NCBI GenBank assembly: GCA_964394585.1
Contig: CAYMYI010000073.1
Coordinates: 1-20,258 of the forward strand
Length of the DNA stretch: 20,258 nucleotides
Reading direction: 5' to 3'
DNA from: CAYUJH01 sp964394585
Lineage (GTDB): Bacteria; Bacteroidota; Bacteroidia; Cytophagales; Flammeovirgaceae
This document shows positions 1 to 7,450 of the stretch, one piece after another. Position 1 is the first letter of the stretch. Each line of letters starts with the position of its first letter. A program made the position numbers and the translations under genes. The notes beneath the pieces were generated by a model. That model was not told the origin of the DNA, ran no database searches, and saw only the letters and a list, made by a program, of their open reading frames with translations.

Positions 1-1
1 C

Positions 2-3000
2 AAAACCGCCAACGGTTTGGTAGTGTTCTTTGATACCGACGGCAATGTAACCGGTCAGGCTACCGTAGGAGCACTCCCCGATATGTTAACCTTCACCGCC
101 GATGGAACGAAAATCTTAGTAGCCAACGAAGGCGAACCAAACGACGACTACACGAACGACCCCGAAGGTAGCATCAGCATTGTAGACATCTCGAATGGGG
201 TAACCAATGCTACGGTTCAAACCGCTACGTTTACGGCGTTCAATAGCCAACTTGAGCAGCTTCGCAACGAAGGCGTTCGCATCTATGGACCGAATGCTTC
301 GGTAGCACAAGACCTTGAACCCGAGTACATCACCATTAGCCCTGATGGTACTAAAGCCTATGCCGTTTGCCAAGAAAATAACGCGATTGCGATTGTAGAT
401 ATCGCGTCGGCTACAGTTGAAAAAGTCGTTCCTTTAGGATACAAAGATTTCAACGCTCCAGGCAACGGATTAGACGCTAGTAATAGAGATGATATCATCG
501 GAAACATCCGCAATTGGCCTGTATTTGGCATGTATCAGCCTGATGCGATCGATTCGTATGAAGTGAACGGAGAGGTGTTTGTGGTAACTGCCAACGAAGG
601 CGATTCCCGCGATTATGACGGTTTCTCTGAAGAAGAACGCATTGCCGACCTCACGCTTGACCCAACTGCCTTCCCAAATGCGGCTACACTTCAAGACGAT
701 GCCCAACTAGGCAGACTGAATATCACCACTACTCTTGGCGACATTGATGAAGACGGTGATTATGACGAGTTGTACGCTTATGGAGCTCGTTCTTTCAGTA
801 TTTGGAATGCAACTACCGAAGAACTCGTATTTGATAGTGGCGATGAGTTCGAGCAAATCTCTAAAGCCATAGCTCGCGATATTTATAACTCCAACCGTGG
901 TGGCGATTCTCCGGATAACCGAAGCGATGATAAGGCCTCTGAGCCAGAAGGGGTCGTATTAGGGGTCATCAATAACAGAACCTACGCATTTATCGGGTTA
1001 GAACGTCAAGGTGGTATTATGGTGTACGATGTAACTGATCCTCGCCAACCTAGCTTTGTATTCTACGAGCGATCTACCGTACCTGCCGACGATTCGCCCG
1101 AAGGCCTCATCTTTGTAAAACCTGAAGACAGCCCTAGTGGAAATGCCTTAGTAATTGCCGCTTACGAAGAAAGTGGTACGGTAGCTGTATTTGAAATTGG
1201 AGATCCGGCAGCCTTCCGCCTACAAGTACTCCACGCTTCGGATTTAGAAGGCGGGGTGGATGCTATTGGAAATGCCCCCAACTTTGCAGCTATTATCGAT
1301 CGTTTGGAAGACCAAGAAACCAACTCGATAACACTTTCTGCTGGCGATAATTACATCCCCGGGCCATTCTTCGCGGCTGCTTCGGACGGTTCTTTAAGAG
1401 CCCCTCTACAAAGAGCCTATCAGCAACTCTTCAACGAACCAGGCCTCACCAATATCCGCGAAACTAGCGGGCGCGTAGATATCGCAATCATGAATATCAT
1501 AGGGTTTGACGCGTCTGCGGTAGGTAACCACGACTTCGATGCCGGCACGAGTGCGGCTAGTGATATTTGGGGTACCGATATCCGAGGAACTTCTTTAGGC
1601 GATGTACGTTGGTTGGGCACACAATTCCCTTACCTAAGCGCAAACCTCGACTTTAGTGGCGATGGTAATCTATCCGGTTTATTTACTTCAGATTTATTGA
1701 ATGTAAATGCCTTCCGTTCTTTACCTTCTGACCTCGCTGCGGCAGGGCAAGCCCCTAAAATTGCCCCTTCAGCCATTGTAGAAAGAAATGGCGAACGCAT
1801 TGGTTTGGTAGGTGCTACTACGCAAGTATTAGAAAGCATTACTTCTAATGGTGGCGTAACGGTAAAAGGGGTTAAGGAAAACAACATGACTGCCCTTGCT
1901 GCAATCCTTCAACCTGAAATCGATCGCATCACCGCGGCAGGCATCAATAAAATCATAGTAATTTCTCACCTACAGCAAATTGCCCTCGAAAAAGAACTCG
2001 TAGGTTTATTGAGAGATGTCGATATCATTATTGCAGGCGGTTCTGACGTACTAATGGCGAAAGATTCCGATGTACTGCGCCCAGGCGATACCAAAGAAGA
2101 AGATTATCCATTTGTTACCCAAAATGCCAATGGCGGTAGAGCGGTGATTGTTGGAACCGATGGCGAATATTCGTACGTAGGACGTTTGGTGGTAGAGTTC
2201 GATGCTCAGGGGAACATCCTCTCAAATGGAATTTCGAACTTAAGCGGTGCATATGCTGCCATTAGCGATGTAGTAGAAAGGCAGTGGGGAAGTACTGCCA
2301 ATGCCTTTGCCGATCGAACCAAAGGTAAATTGGTGCAAGACCTCGTAAATGCTGTGAGCGGTATTGTTACAGCGCAAGATGGCAACATCTTCGGTAAAAC
2401 AAGTGTGTACCTCGAAGGCAGCCGTAGTGCTGTACGAGCTGAAGAAACGAACCTAGGAAACCTTACCGCAGAGGCAAACTTGTTTGTAGCTCGCCAGTTC
2501 GATAACGAAGTACGCGTTTCTATCAAAAACGGTGGAGGTATTCGCGCTTCTATTGGGCAAGTAATTGAAACTTCGCCAGGAGTTTACCAAACCGTTCCTC
2601 CACAAGCGAACCCTGCAGCAAACAAACAAACCGGTGATATTTCTCAACTAGATATTGCCAATTCGCTGCGTTTCAACAACAGCCTCACCATTTTGGAGGT
2701 TACTGCCACTCAGTTGAAAGAACTCGTAGAACATGGGGTTTCTGCATGGGCGCCGGGGGCAACGCCGGGGCAATTCCCACAAATTGCCGGCATGGCATTT
2801 AGCTTTGACCCAAGCCAAGCAGCCGGTAGCCGCGTACAACACTTGGTAATGTATAATGAAAATGGCGTAGTGATTGACCGTGTGGTAGACCAGGGTGCTA
2901 TCCAAGGCGATGCCAACCGAACTATCAAATTGGTAACGCTTGGTTTCTTAGCCGATGGAGGCGATAACTATCCGTTCCCTGCAACTGGCAGAGTAGATTT

Positions 3001-3685
3001 GAACACTACTTTAACCAATGCAGGACAAGCTACTTTCGCAAACCCAGGTACCGAGCAAGACGCATTAGCGGAGTATCTACTCGCTAATTTTACCACAACC
3101 CCATACGATAAGGCGGAAACACCAGCGGCGCAAGACGCAATCATCCAAAACATTTCATTCCGTGCAGATGGATTGGCGTGTACGATCACAAGTGCGCCTA
3201 TCACCACCCAAGGAGAAGATGGTGTGTCTGCTGAATTTATCTTAACGGCACCAGAAGCCGACTTCTACCAATGGTTACGCGATGGCGTTGAAATTGCAGG
3301 AGCTACCAGCCGCACTTACAACGTAACGCAAGCCGGTAGCTACACTGTGCGCATCACCAAAGATGGATGTGTGGTAGTAACTGCCCCTGAAAATGCCGTT
3401 TCGCTTACGGCTACGGAAGATTTCGACCTCGATGCCGAGATTGTACTGTTCCCGAACCCTGCTAACGACAAATTAGTAGTGAGCTATCAGACTGAAGAAA
3501 ACCTTGCGAATGCAAGAGCAACAGTATATAGCTTGAACGGAGCTGTGCTTTCTGTGCTACCGCTTGAGTTTGAAGGAAATGCCTACACGGCTGAGTTTAA
3601 CCTTAGCGGAATAGCGCAAGGCTTGTACCTCCTCCGCATCGAAGGAGAAGGGTTCTCTATCACAAAGAAATTTGTGAAACAATAA
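2..3685 (+). CDS. 5'-truncated secreted choice-of-anchor I / 5'-nucleotidase-like metallophosphatase with T9SS sorting domain
   Basis: The reading frame is open from base 2, so the true start, signal peptide and part of the first domain lie outside the window. Residue numbers here count from the TTG at 17. Residues 1-395 match the choice-of-anchor I beta-propeller-like domain (LPDMLTFTADGTKILVANEGEP, in two parts: LPDMLTFTADGTK and ILVANEGEP). Residues 400-760 are a calcineurin-like metallophosphatase (HASDLEGG, SAGDNY, GNHDFD), and about 800-1040 are a 5'-nucleotidase C-terminal domain (ETNLGNLTAEA, LRFNNSLTILEVT). An Ig-like domain (1051-1135) is followed by a type A T9SS C-terminal domain (LFPNPANDK to the final KKFVKQ). 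The protein is expected to cross the outer membrane by T9SS and be anchored on the cell or released. Two usual metal-ligand motifs are altered: DxH reads DLE, and GHSH reads GSDV. Hydrolytic activity on nucleotides or phosphoesters is therefore inferred only from the family. An intrinsic terminator follows. Confidence 0.9.
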   Translation, partial: KTANGLVVFFDTDGNVTGQATVGALPDMLTFTADGTKILVANEGEPNDDYTNDPEGSISIVDISNGVTNATVQTATFTAFNSQLEQLRNEGVRIYGPNASVAQDLEPEYITISPDGTKAYAVCQENNAIAIVDIASATVEKVVPLGYKDFNAPGNGLDASNRDDIIGNIRNWPVFGMYQPDAIDSYEVNGEVFVVTANEGDSRDYDGFSEEERIADLTLDPTAFPNAATLQDDAQLGRLNITTTLGDIDEDGDYDELYAYGARSFSIWNATTEELVFDSGDEFEQISKAIARDIYNSNRGGDSPDNRSDDKASEPEGVVLGVINNRTYAFIGLERQGGIMVYDVTDPRQPSFVFYERSTVPADDSPEGLIFVKPEDSPSGNALVIAAYEESGTVAVFEIGDPAAFRLQVLHASDLEGGVDAIGNAPNFAAIIDRLEDQETNSITLSAGDNYIPGPFFAAASDGSLRAPLQRAYQQLFNEPGLTNIRETSGRVDIAIMNIIGFDASAVGNHDFDAGTSAASDIWGTDIRGTSLGDVRWLGTQFPYLSANLDFSGDGNLSGLFTSDLLNVNAFRSLPSDLAAAGQAPKIAPSAIVERNGERIGLVGATTQVLESITSNGGVTVKGVKENNMTALAAILQPEIDRITAAGINKIIVISHLQQIALEKELVGLLRDVDIIIAGGSDVLMAKDSDVLRPGDTKEEDYPFVTQNANGGRAVIVGTDGEYSYVGRLVVEFDAQGNILSNGISNLSGAYAAISDVVERQWGSTANAFADRTKGKLVQDLVNAVSGIVTAQDGNIFGKTSVYLEGSRSAVRAEETNLGNLTAEANLFVARQFDNEVRVSIKNGGGIRASIGQVIETSPGVYQTVPPQANPAANKQTGDISQLDIANSLRFNNSLTILEVTATQLKELVEHGVSAWAPGATPGQFPQIAGMAFSFDPSQAAGSRVQHLVMYNENGVVIDRVVDQGAIQGDANRTIKLVTLGFLADGGDNYPFPATGRVDLNTTLTNAGQATFANPGTEQDALAEYLLANFTTTPYDKAETPAAQDAIIQNISFRADGLACTITSAPITTQGEDGVSAEFILTAPEADFYQWLRDGVEIAGATSRTYNVTQAGSYTVRITKDGCVVVTAPENAVSLTATEDFDLDAEIVLFPNPANDKLVVSYQTEENLANARATVYSLNGAVLSVLPLEFEGNAYTAEFNLSGIAQGLYLLRIEGEGFSITKKFVKQ

Positions 3686-3694
3686 AATGATATT

Positions 3695-3730
3695 GAAAGT
3701 CGGTTTCTACCGGCTTTCTTTCTTCTTTTT
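3695..3730 (+). terminator. Rho-independent terminator after the T9SS protein
   Basis: A 9-bp stem with one G-T pair (3695-3703 with 3710-3718) and a 6-nt loop sits 9 nt after the stop codon. A pyrimidine-rich tail (TTTCTTCTTTTT) follows. It separates the large secreted gene from the lipoprotein gene. Confidence 0.8.
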
Positions 3731-3750
3731 CATTCGAAAATTTTAAAACT

Positions 3751-4137
3751 ATGCAAATAAGAAAATTAAGTTTCCTGTTATTGCTATTGCTAGGACTTTT
3801 CACAGCTTGTAGCGACGACGACGATGATCCTTCGCCAAGCGATTTGTTGGCAAAAACGTGGTCGGTAAGCCGCGTACTTATTGATGGTACCGAAGACGTT
3901 TCCACCGATTACAGCAGCTACCGTTTCACATTTAATGCCGATGGGACATTCAGCTTTCAGAATCCTGATGCACAAACCGGAACTTGGACTCTAAACCAAG
4001 CTGGTACACAAGTTACACTGAGTACAGGCGAAACGTTGACCGTAATCACCCTTACGAGTACTTCGCTCGTTTTTGAAGACACACTACCGGCTACTTTCAA
4101 AGATGGACAGCGTACACGTCGTTTTGAACTACGATAA
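3751..4137 (+). CDS. Small lipocalin-like surface lipoprotein
   Basis: This is a 128-residue protein with a lipoprotein signal peptide: basic MQIRK, an L-rich core, then the lipobox LFTAC with the lipidated Cys at residue 20. The residues after Cys are SDDDDD, which resembles the lipoprotein export signal reported for Bacteroidota, so surface exposure on the outer membrane is likely (inference). The mature domain has alternating beta-strand character, with LLAKTWSVSRVLIDG early on and FTFNADGTFSF and TGTWTLN in the middle. This is the pattern of small lipocalin-like/DUF5004-type domains common in the phylum. The ligand is unknown. The gene is flanked by intrinsic terminators on both sides and is probably transcribed alone. 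Confidence 0.85.
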   Translation: MQIRKLSFLLLLLLGLFTACSDDDDDPSPSDLLAKTWSVSRVLIDGTEDVSTDYSSYRFTFNADGTFSFQNPDAQTGTWTLNQAGTQVTLSTGETLTVITLTSTSLVFEDTLPATFKDGQRTRRFELR

Positions 4138-4160
4138 ATAGCCCACCGCTTACTATGGAA

Positions 4161-4189
4161 AGCCAGCTCTGTGCGAGCTGGCTTTTTTT
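4161..4189 (+). terminator. Rho-independent terminator after the lipoprotein gene
   Basis: A perfect 9-bp stem (4161-4169 AGCCAGCTC with 4175-4183 GAGCTGGCT) has a 5-nt loop TGTGC and runs directly into a T tract at 4183-4189. It lies 23 nt after the lipoprotein stop codon. Confidence 0.93.
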
Positions 4190-4215
4190 AATCACTTCCA
4201 TCTGTTTTTTTAAAG

Positions 4216-4235
4216 AAACGACTATCTTGTCGTTT
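4216..4235 (+). promoter_or_regulatory. Stem-loop abutting the start codon of the MetS-like gene
   Basis: AAACGAC (4216-4222) pairs perfectly with GTCGTTT (4229-4235) around a 6-nt loop TATCTT. The stem ends at the base just before the ATG at 4236. In the mRNA this would fold the ribosome-docking region. The structure is seen directly; a regulatory role is inference. Confidence 0.4.
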
Positions 4236-4349
4236 ATGAGTACTACCAGTATTATTAGCATGGTTCTGATCCTAGGCTTTGTAGTCGGAGGTTTTTTGTT
4301 CTTCCTGCAGCTAGCCATGCAAAAGGAGCACGAAAAAGAACTCGATTAG
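4236..4349 (+). CDS. MetS-like small membrane subunit (37 aa)
   Basis: This is a 37-residue peptide with one transmembrane helix: MSTTSIISMVLILGFVVGG, then FLFFLQLAMQ and a short charged tail KEHEKELD. The length, the M-S/T-x-S-I start, the GG in the middle of the helix and the K/E tail match the MetS/MaAIMP small-subunit family. In that family, a tiny membrane protein accompanies the methionine/alanine NSS-type sodium symporter MetP. I chose the ATG at 4236. The longer frame from 4155 would start inside the upstream terminator and has no conserved extension. No NSS transporter gene is present in the window, so it is an orphan here. It is convergent with the next gene, with only 5 nt between stops. 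The family call rests on pattern resemblance over a very short sequence. Confidence 0.6.
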   Translation: MSTTSIISMVLILGFVVGGFLFFLQLAMQKEHEKELD

Positions 4350-4354
4350 GGAGC

Positions 4355-4921
4355 TTACTCCTCATCTTCAAGCAAGTCTACATCGTTGATGTGGTAGGTG
4401 ATAGTACCGTTATCGGTTACTTTAATTTCAAATACGCCCTTTTCGTGTAGTTCGTTCAGTCGATTTTTCGCCTCATCAATTGAAATTTCTCCTTTTAAGC
4501 AAAGAGCCGTAGCTGTAATTTTCCCTTTGGAACGTACAGCAATCGAAATGATTTCCCCATCACTCAGGCGCAGCTTCTTTCTTGGGTTATGGGGCATAGT
4601 ATCGCGTTTTACCCGCGAGCGTACACTACGCGAAAGAATAAAGATTTCTTGAAGGGTTACATTATCGTACGAATACTCAAAAGCACCTTGTGCCAGCATA
4701 GTATATAATTTGATGCGTGCTTCGCCACGTGTAATTTGGAAAGCATCGCAAAGATCTTCAATCGTAAGTTGGTTATCTTTTTCTGAGGCAAGCTCTAGCA
4801 CATTGCGGTTCGAAAGGCTTTGTACGCCAATATGATATTGGTTGTACGCCCAATACCCCAGCCCACTTGCAGCAAAAATTAGAATGAAGATTATAAAGAA
4901 TAAGAAGATCATTGTAAGCAA
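4355..4921 (-). CDS. Membrane-anchored protein with two winged-helix-like domains
   Basis: This is a 188-residue protein with an N-terminal hydrophobic segment (residues 4-27), expected to be a membrane anchor. Two helical modules of winged-helix character follow. The first is about 39-97 (NVLELASEKDNQLTIEDLCDAF then GEARIKLYTMLAQGAFEY, broken here by ITR). The second is about 119-180 (LSDGEIISIAVRSKGKITA; SIDEAKNRLNELHEKGVFEI). A basic linker (RSRVKRD...PRKKLR, 101-118) joins them. The arrangement of one helix facing either a short strand or a wing resembles small wHTH domains that read DNA or proteins, but no named family is certain. An alternative start is Met4 (4912). The gene is convergent with the MetS-like gene and divergent from the aldolase-family gene. 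Function is unassigned. Confidence 0.75.
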   Translation of the reverse strand: MLTMIFLFFIIFILIFAASGLGYWAYNQYHIGVQSLSNRNVLELASEKDNQLTIEDLCDAFQITRGEARIKLYTMLAQGAFEYSYDNVTLQEIFILSRSVRSRVKRDTMPHNPRKKLRLSDGEIISIAVRSKGKITATALCLKGEISIDEAKNRLNELHEKGVFEIKVTDNGTITYHINDVDLLEDEE

Positions 4922-5177
4922 GCATTAACATTAATAGAAAGAATCGGCTCGTATGCTATCCGCTGTATGGACAACAAATTATTTCAGTGTAAACACCATA
5001 CCGGTTGGTTCACTTTTCTAACGTCATTCGTAAAGAAATTTGTTACCAAACACAAAGAAAGCAGCTCTTTCACAGAGTGAGAGCCTGTTTGTAATTTATC
5101 ATTTCACTCCCGAAAGTATCAAATCCTATAAATCTTGGTATATTTTCAGCGACATCAGAACCAACAGTGTGAAACCT

Positions 5178-6332
5178 ATGATACACCTAACTTCCATTGA
5201 ATCGCCCACGCTCTTGCTCGATCCGCACAAATGTAAACGCAACATTGAACGGATGCAACAGAAAGCCGTCGCGCAAGGGGCTACACTACGTCCTCATTTC
5301 AAAACACACCACTCTGCACAGGTGGCAACGTGGTTCAAAGCAATGGGTATTCAAAAAGCAGCGGTTTCCTCTAGTAAAATGGCACATTATTTTGCTCAGC
5401 ATGGCTGGGACGACATCCTGCTGGCATTTCCCCTAAACCTGCGCGAGGCGAGCACTATTGCCGCCTTAAACGAACAGATACAACTCACGGCATTGCTCGT
5501 TTCTGAAACTCCCATTCCACATTTAGAAAAGGTACTTTCGAAACCGCTTTCCGTAATGATTGAAATCGACACGGGCTATGGCAGAACTGGCATTGCTGCT
5601 ACCGATTTTCCTAAGATTGATGCACTCTTGAAGCGTATCGCTGCTTCTTCTAAACTTATATTTCGAGGGTTTCAGATACATAACGGGCATACATATTTAA
5701 AAGATAGCACTACGATTGCCGAAATTCATTCTCATGCGCTTTCCTTGTTAAAGGCATTACGCCTTCGGTACACTACCCAATTCCCCAACCTTAGCATCTC
5801 GTTAGGCGACACCCCCAGCTGCAGTATGTTAGATGATTTTTCCGAAATAGACGAAATGCGCCCCGGCAACTTCGTATTTTACGATTTGGTGCAATGGCAG
5901 ACTGGCAGTTGTTCGCTTAGCGACATTGCACTGGCTTTAGCTGCACCGATTGTGTTTAAAAACGCTGATAATCTCACCGTTACAGTACATGGGGGTGCGG
6001 TGCATCTTTCCAAAGATTTTGTGATAGATGCACACGGCGAGAAGTGTTTCGGGCTACCGGTAGCGTTGCACGAACAAGGGTGGGATTCCCCCATTGAAGG
6101 GGGGAATGTGCGCTCGCTTTCGCAAGAACACGGCACGATTTCCCTGCCCGAGGCGTGGTTTCATCAATTCCAAGAAGGCGATTTAATAGGGATTTTGCCT
6201 GCCCATGCTTGTTTGGCTGCCCAGCTGCACAATAACTATCGTACTACAGAGGGGGAAACATTCACTACGATGCGCAGCGACACCCTAGCGCCGGCTACTT
6301 CTCAGCTTGCGCCAAATATGCCTCTAAAATAA
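5178..6332 (+). CDS. D-threonine aldolase / D-serine dehydratase family PLP enzyme
   Basis: This is a 384-residue fold-type III PLP enzyme with an alanine racemase-like N-terminal barrel and a D-serine dehydratase-like C-terminal domain. RPHFKTH carries the likely PLP lysine, K42. MIEIDTGYGRTGI and EMRPGNFVFYD are family motifs. H343 and C345 in PAHACLAAQLH form the expected metal site beside the active site. Members cleave D-threonine or related D-3-hydroxy-amino acids to glycine plus an aldehyde, or dehydrate D-serine; which substrate applies here cannot be read from the sequence. I chose the ATG at 5178 (MIHLTSIESPTLLLD) because homologues start just before the xTPxLLLD motif. The open frame extends to 5040 but that extension looks non-coding. 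The last 38 bp overlap the 3' end of the convergent RHH gene, which is unusual. Confidence 0.85.
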   Translation: MIHLTSIESPTLLLDPHKCKRNIERMQQKAVAQGATLRPHFKTHHSAQVATWFKAMGIQKAAVSSSKMAHYFAQHGWDDILLAFPLNLREASTIAALNEQIQLTALLVSETPIPHLEKVLSKPLSVMIEIDTGYGRTGIAATDFPKIDALLKRIAASSKLIFRGFQIHNGHTYLKDSTTIAEIHSHALSLLKALRLRYTTQFPNLSISLGDTPSCSMLDDFSEIDEMRPGNFVFYDLVQWQTGSCSLSDIALALAAPIVFKNADNLTVTVHGGAVHLSKDFVIDAHGEKCFGLPVALHEQGWDSPIEGGNVRSLSQEHGTISLPEAWFHQFQEGDLIGILPAHACLAAQLHNNYRTTEGETFTTMRSDTLAPATSQLAPNMPLK

Positions 6333-6582
6333 GGCTGATAAACTTCCCCGGTTGGTTAATCCCTTGTTCTTCAGCAGCTTCTTTCACCCTCATGTAAAGG
6401 CTTGTACGGATTTTTACCGAGGAGTACTCGATTTGCTTTTTCTTAGGACGGATTGATTCGAAATCAATATTCTGAAAATCTGCATTGCGCGATTCACTTT
6501 TGAGCTCAAATGGTTTTCCGGTTTGTTTATGGGCTTCTATGCTTTTGTAAATCAGATTGGTTTTGCTTTTTTCCTTTGCCAT
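6295..6582 (-). CDS. Small ribbon-helix-helix protein, probable ParG/ParB-like partner of ParA
   Basis: This is a 95-residue basic protein. Residues 1-50 look flexible and Lys-rich. The C-terminal half reads as a ribbon-helix-helix: strand EYSSVKIRT (52-60), helix SLYMRVKEAAEEQG (61-74), turn INQPGK, helix FISLILEAYLAQ (81-92). This layout, a disordered N-terminus followed by an RHH, is that of the ParG-type centromere-binding partners in type Ib partition systems. Size (95 aa) and position directly downstream of a small parA (61-nt gap) agree. It would bind repeats near parA and stimulate the ATPase, and may also repress the operon (inference from family). The intergenic stretch upstream has only a weak 5-bp hairpin followed by a T-rich run. 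Its 3' end overlaps the convergent aldolase-family gene by 38 bp. Confidence 0.72.
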   Translation of the reverse strand: MAKEKSKTNLIYKSIEAHKQTGKPFELKSESRNADFQNIDFESIRPKKKQIEYSSVKIRTSLYMRVKEAAEEQGINQPGKFISLILEAYLAQAEK

Positions 6583-6643
6583 GCGCGTTCAATCGGTCTT
6601 CGGTAATGAATAAAAAAAGAAAAGGTATAACTTCCACCTTAAA

Positions 6644-7306
6644 TTAAATATAGCATTTTGTCCGAAACTCATCAAAATATCGGTTAAACTCATCATCTTT
6701 TTCCTTTGGATCGGCAATGTCGTGGACGGTAGAAAGATAGCGTTTATAGCGCGCCAAGTAAGAAATAGGGGAATAAAACAACTTCATTCCGCCAATACCT
6801 GCCAATTTTTTAAGCTGCAAGTGTTCGATGGTCTGGTCTTTCTTATTGATGATTCCGTACACTTCTAGCGGAAACCCTTGCCGCTCTTTTTCGGCACGTA
6901 CTTCGGGAATTTGCTTTAAAAAATCGATAGTCGACTGGATATCGAGAGCGCTGGCAACCATAGGGATAAGCACTACATCGGAGACCAATATGCTGAAGAA
7001 CACTTCTTTCCCCTCGATTTTGCCGGGAACATCAATCAAAATCACATCGTACTTGCGTTCGGCAAGCTGGATGGTCTTCTGGAAATTTACCTCTGCCTTT
7101 TGTTGGCGCCAATTAAAGCCAATTACATCGTAGGAGTTTTTACTAGCTTCTTGGTTGTAAATATACTTTACGGAGCGCTGAGGGTCGGCGTCGATTACCA
7201 GCAATCGTTTGTTTGTTCGGTTATGGATTGCCGCCGCAGTCAGCATGAGCAGCGTACTTTTTCCGGAACCGCCTTTTTGCGTAGCGAATGAAATGATTCT
7301 TGCCAT
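6644..7306 (-). CDS. parA: ParA/MinD-family partition ATPase (small, type Ib-like)
   Basis: This is a 220-residue ParA-superfamily ATPase. It has the deviant Walker A motif KGGSGKST at 11-18, with signature Lys11 and P-loop Lys16. IDADPQRS at 38-45 is the Walker A' motif, and DVILIDVPGK at 87-96 is the Walker B region. There is no N-terminal helix-turn-helix extension, unlike the long ParA/SopA type. The size and the small RHH partner downstream place it with type Ib partition ATPases, which use ATP-dependent non-specific DNA binding to move a replicon or other cargo. A -7-type element and overlapping repeats lie upstream. It sits among ordinary metabolic genes with no replication or plasmid genes in the window. 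It could be a relic of an integrated element, a contig from a plasmid, or a ParA that positions some other cargo. Confidence 0.85.
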   Translation of the reverse strand: MARIISFATQKGGSGKSTLLMLTAAAIHNRTNKRLLVIDADPQRSVKYIYNQEASKNSYDVIGFNWRQQKAEVNFQKTIQLAERKYDVILIDVPGKIEGKEVFFSILVSDVVLIPMVASALDIQSTIDFLKQIPEVRAEKERQGFPLEVYGIINKKDQTIEHLQLKKLAGIGGMKLFYSPISYLARYKRYLSTVHDIADPKEKDDEFNRYFDEFRTKCYI

Positions 7307-7320
7307 GAGTAATCAAAATA

Positions 7321-7358
7321 TTCAAGATACTTTGAAGCATCTTCAATTGAAATGCTTC
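7321..7358. repeat. Overlapping inverted repeats upstream of parA (candidate operator / centromere-like site)
   Basis: Several arms share the core TTGAA/TTCAA: TTCAAGAT (7321-7328), TTGAAG (7332-7337), CTTCAA (7341-7346) and TTGAA (7347-7351). Two dyads overlap. One is TTGAAG-CAT-CTTCAA at 7332-7346. The other is GAAGCAT (7334-7340) with ATGCTTC (7352-7358), enclosing the 10-bp palindrome TTCAATTGAA (7342-7351). They sit in the parA leader, 15 nt upstream of its start. Type Ib systems keep their partner-binding sites in this position. Confidence 0.5.
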
Positions 7359-7367
7359 TGTTTTTTT

Positions 7368-7375
7368 CAAAGTTA
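7368..7375 (-). promoter_or_regulatory. Bacteroidota -7 element for parA (TAACTTTG)
   Basis: Read on the minus strand, the sequence is TAACTTTG, an exact match to the TAnnTTTG -7 consensus. No clear TTG -33 element is visible at the usual spacing. The predicted transcript start near 7361 would place the repeats at 7321-7358 in the 5' leader. Confidence 0.4.
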
Positions 7376-7450
7376 GAAGATTTTACAGAACAGAAGACAG
7401 AACCATGAGTCCTCTACTCCAACTCAAGGCACAGCGTAGGCATAACATAG

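Noticed and set aside
3..18. AAACCG-CCAA-CGGTTT hairpin at the window start
   Set aside because: It lies inside the coding frame of the truncated gene and is short; probably chance.
5040..5177. N-terminal extension of the aldolase-family gene
   Set aside because: The 46 extra residues have no family counterpart and cover the likely leader; the ATG at 5178 matches the family start.
7334..7367. GAAGCAT hairpin followed by a T tract on the plus strand as an intrinsic terminator
   Set aside because: No plus-strand gene precedes it; the repeats make better sense as a site in the parA leader.
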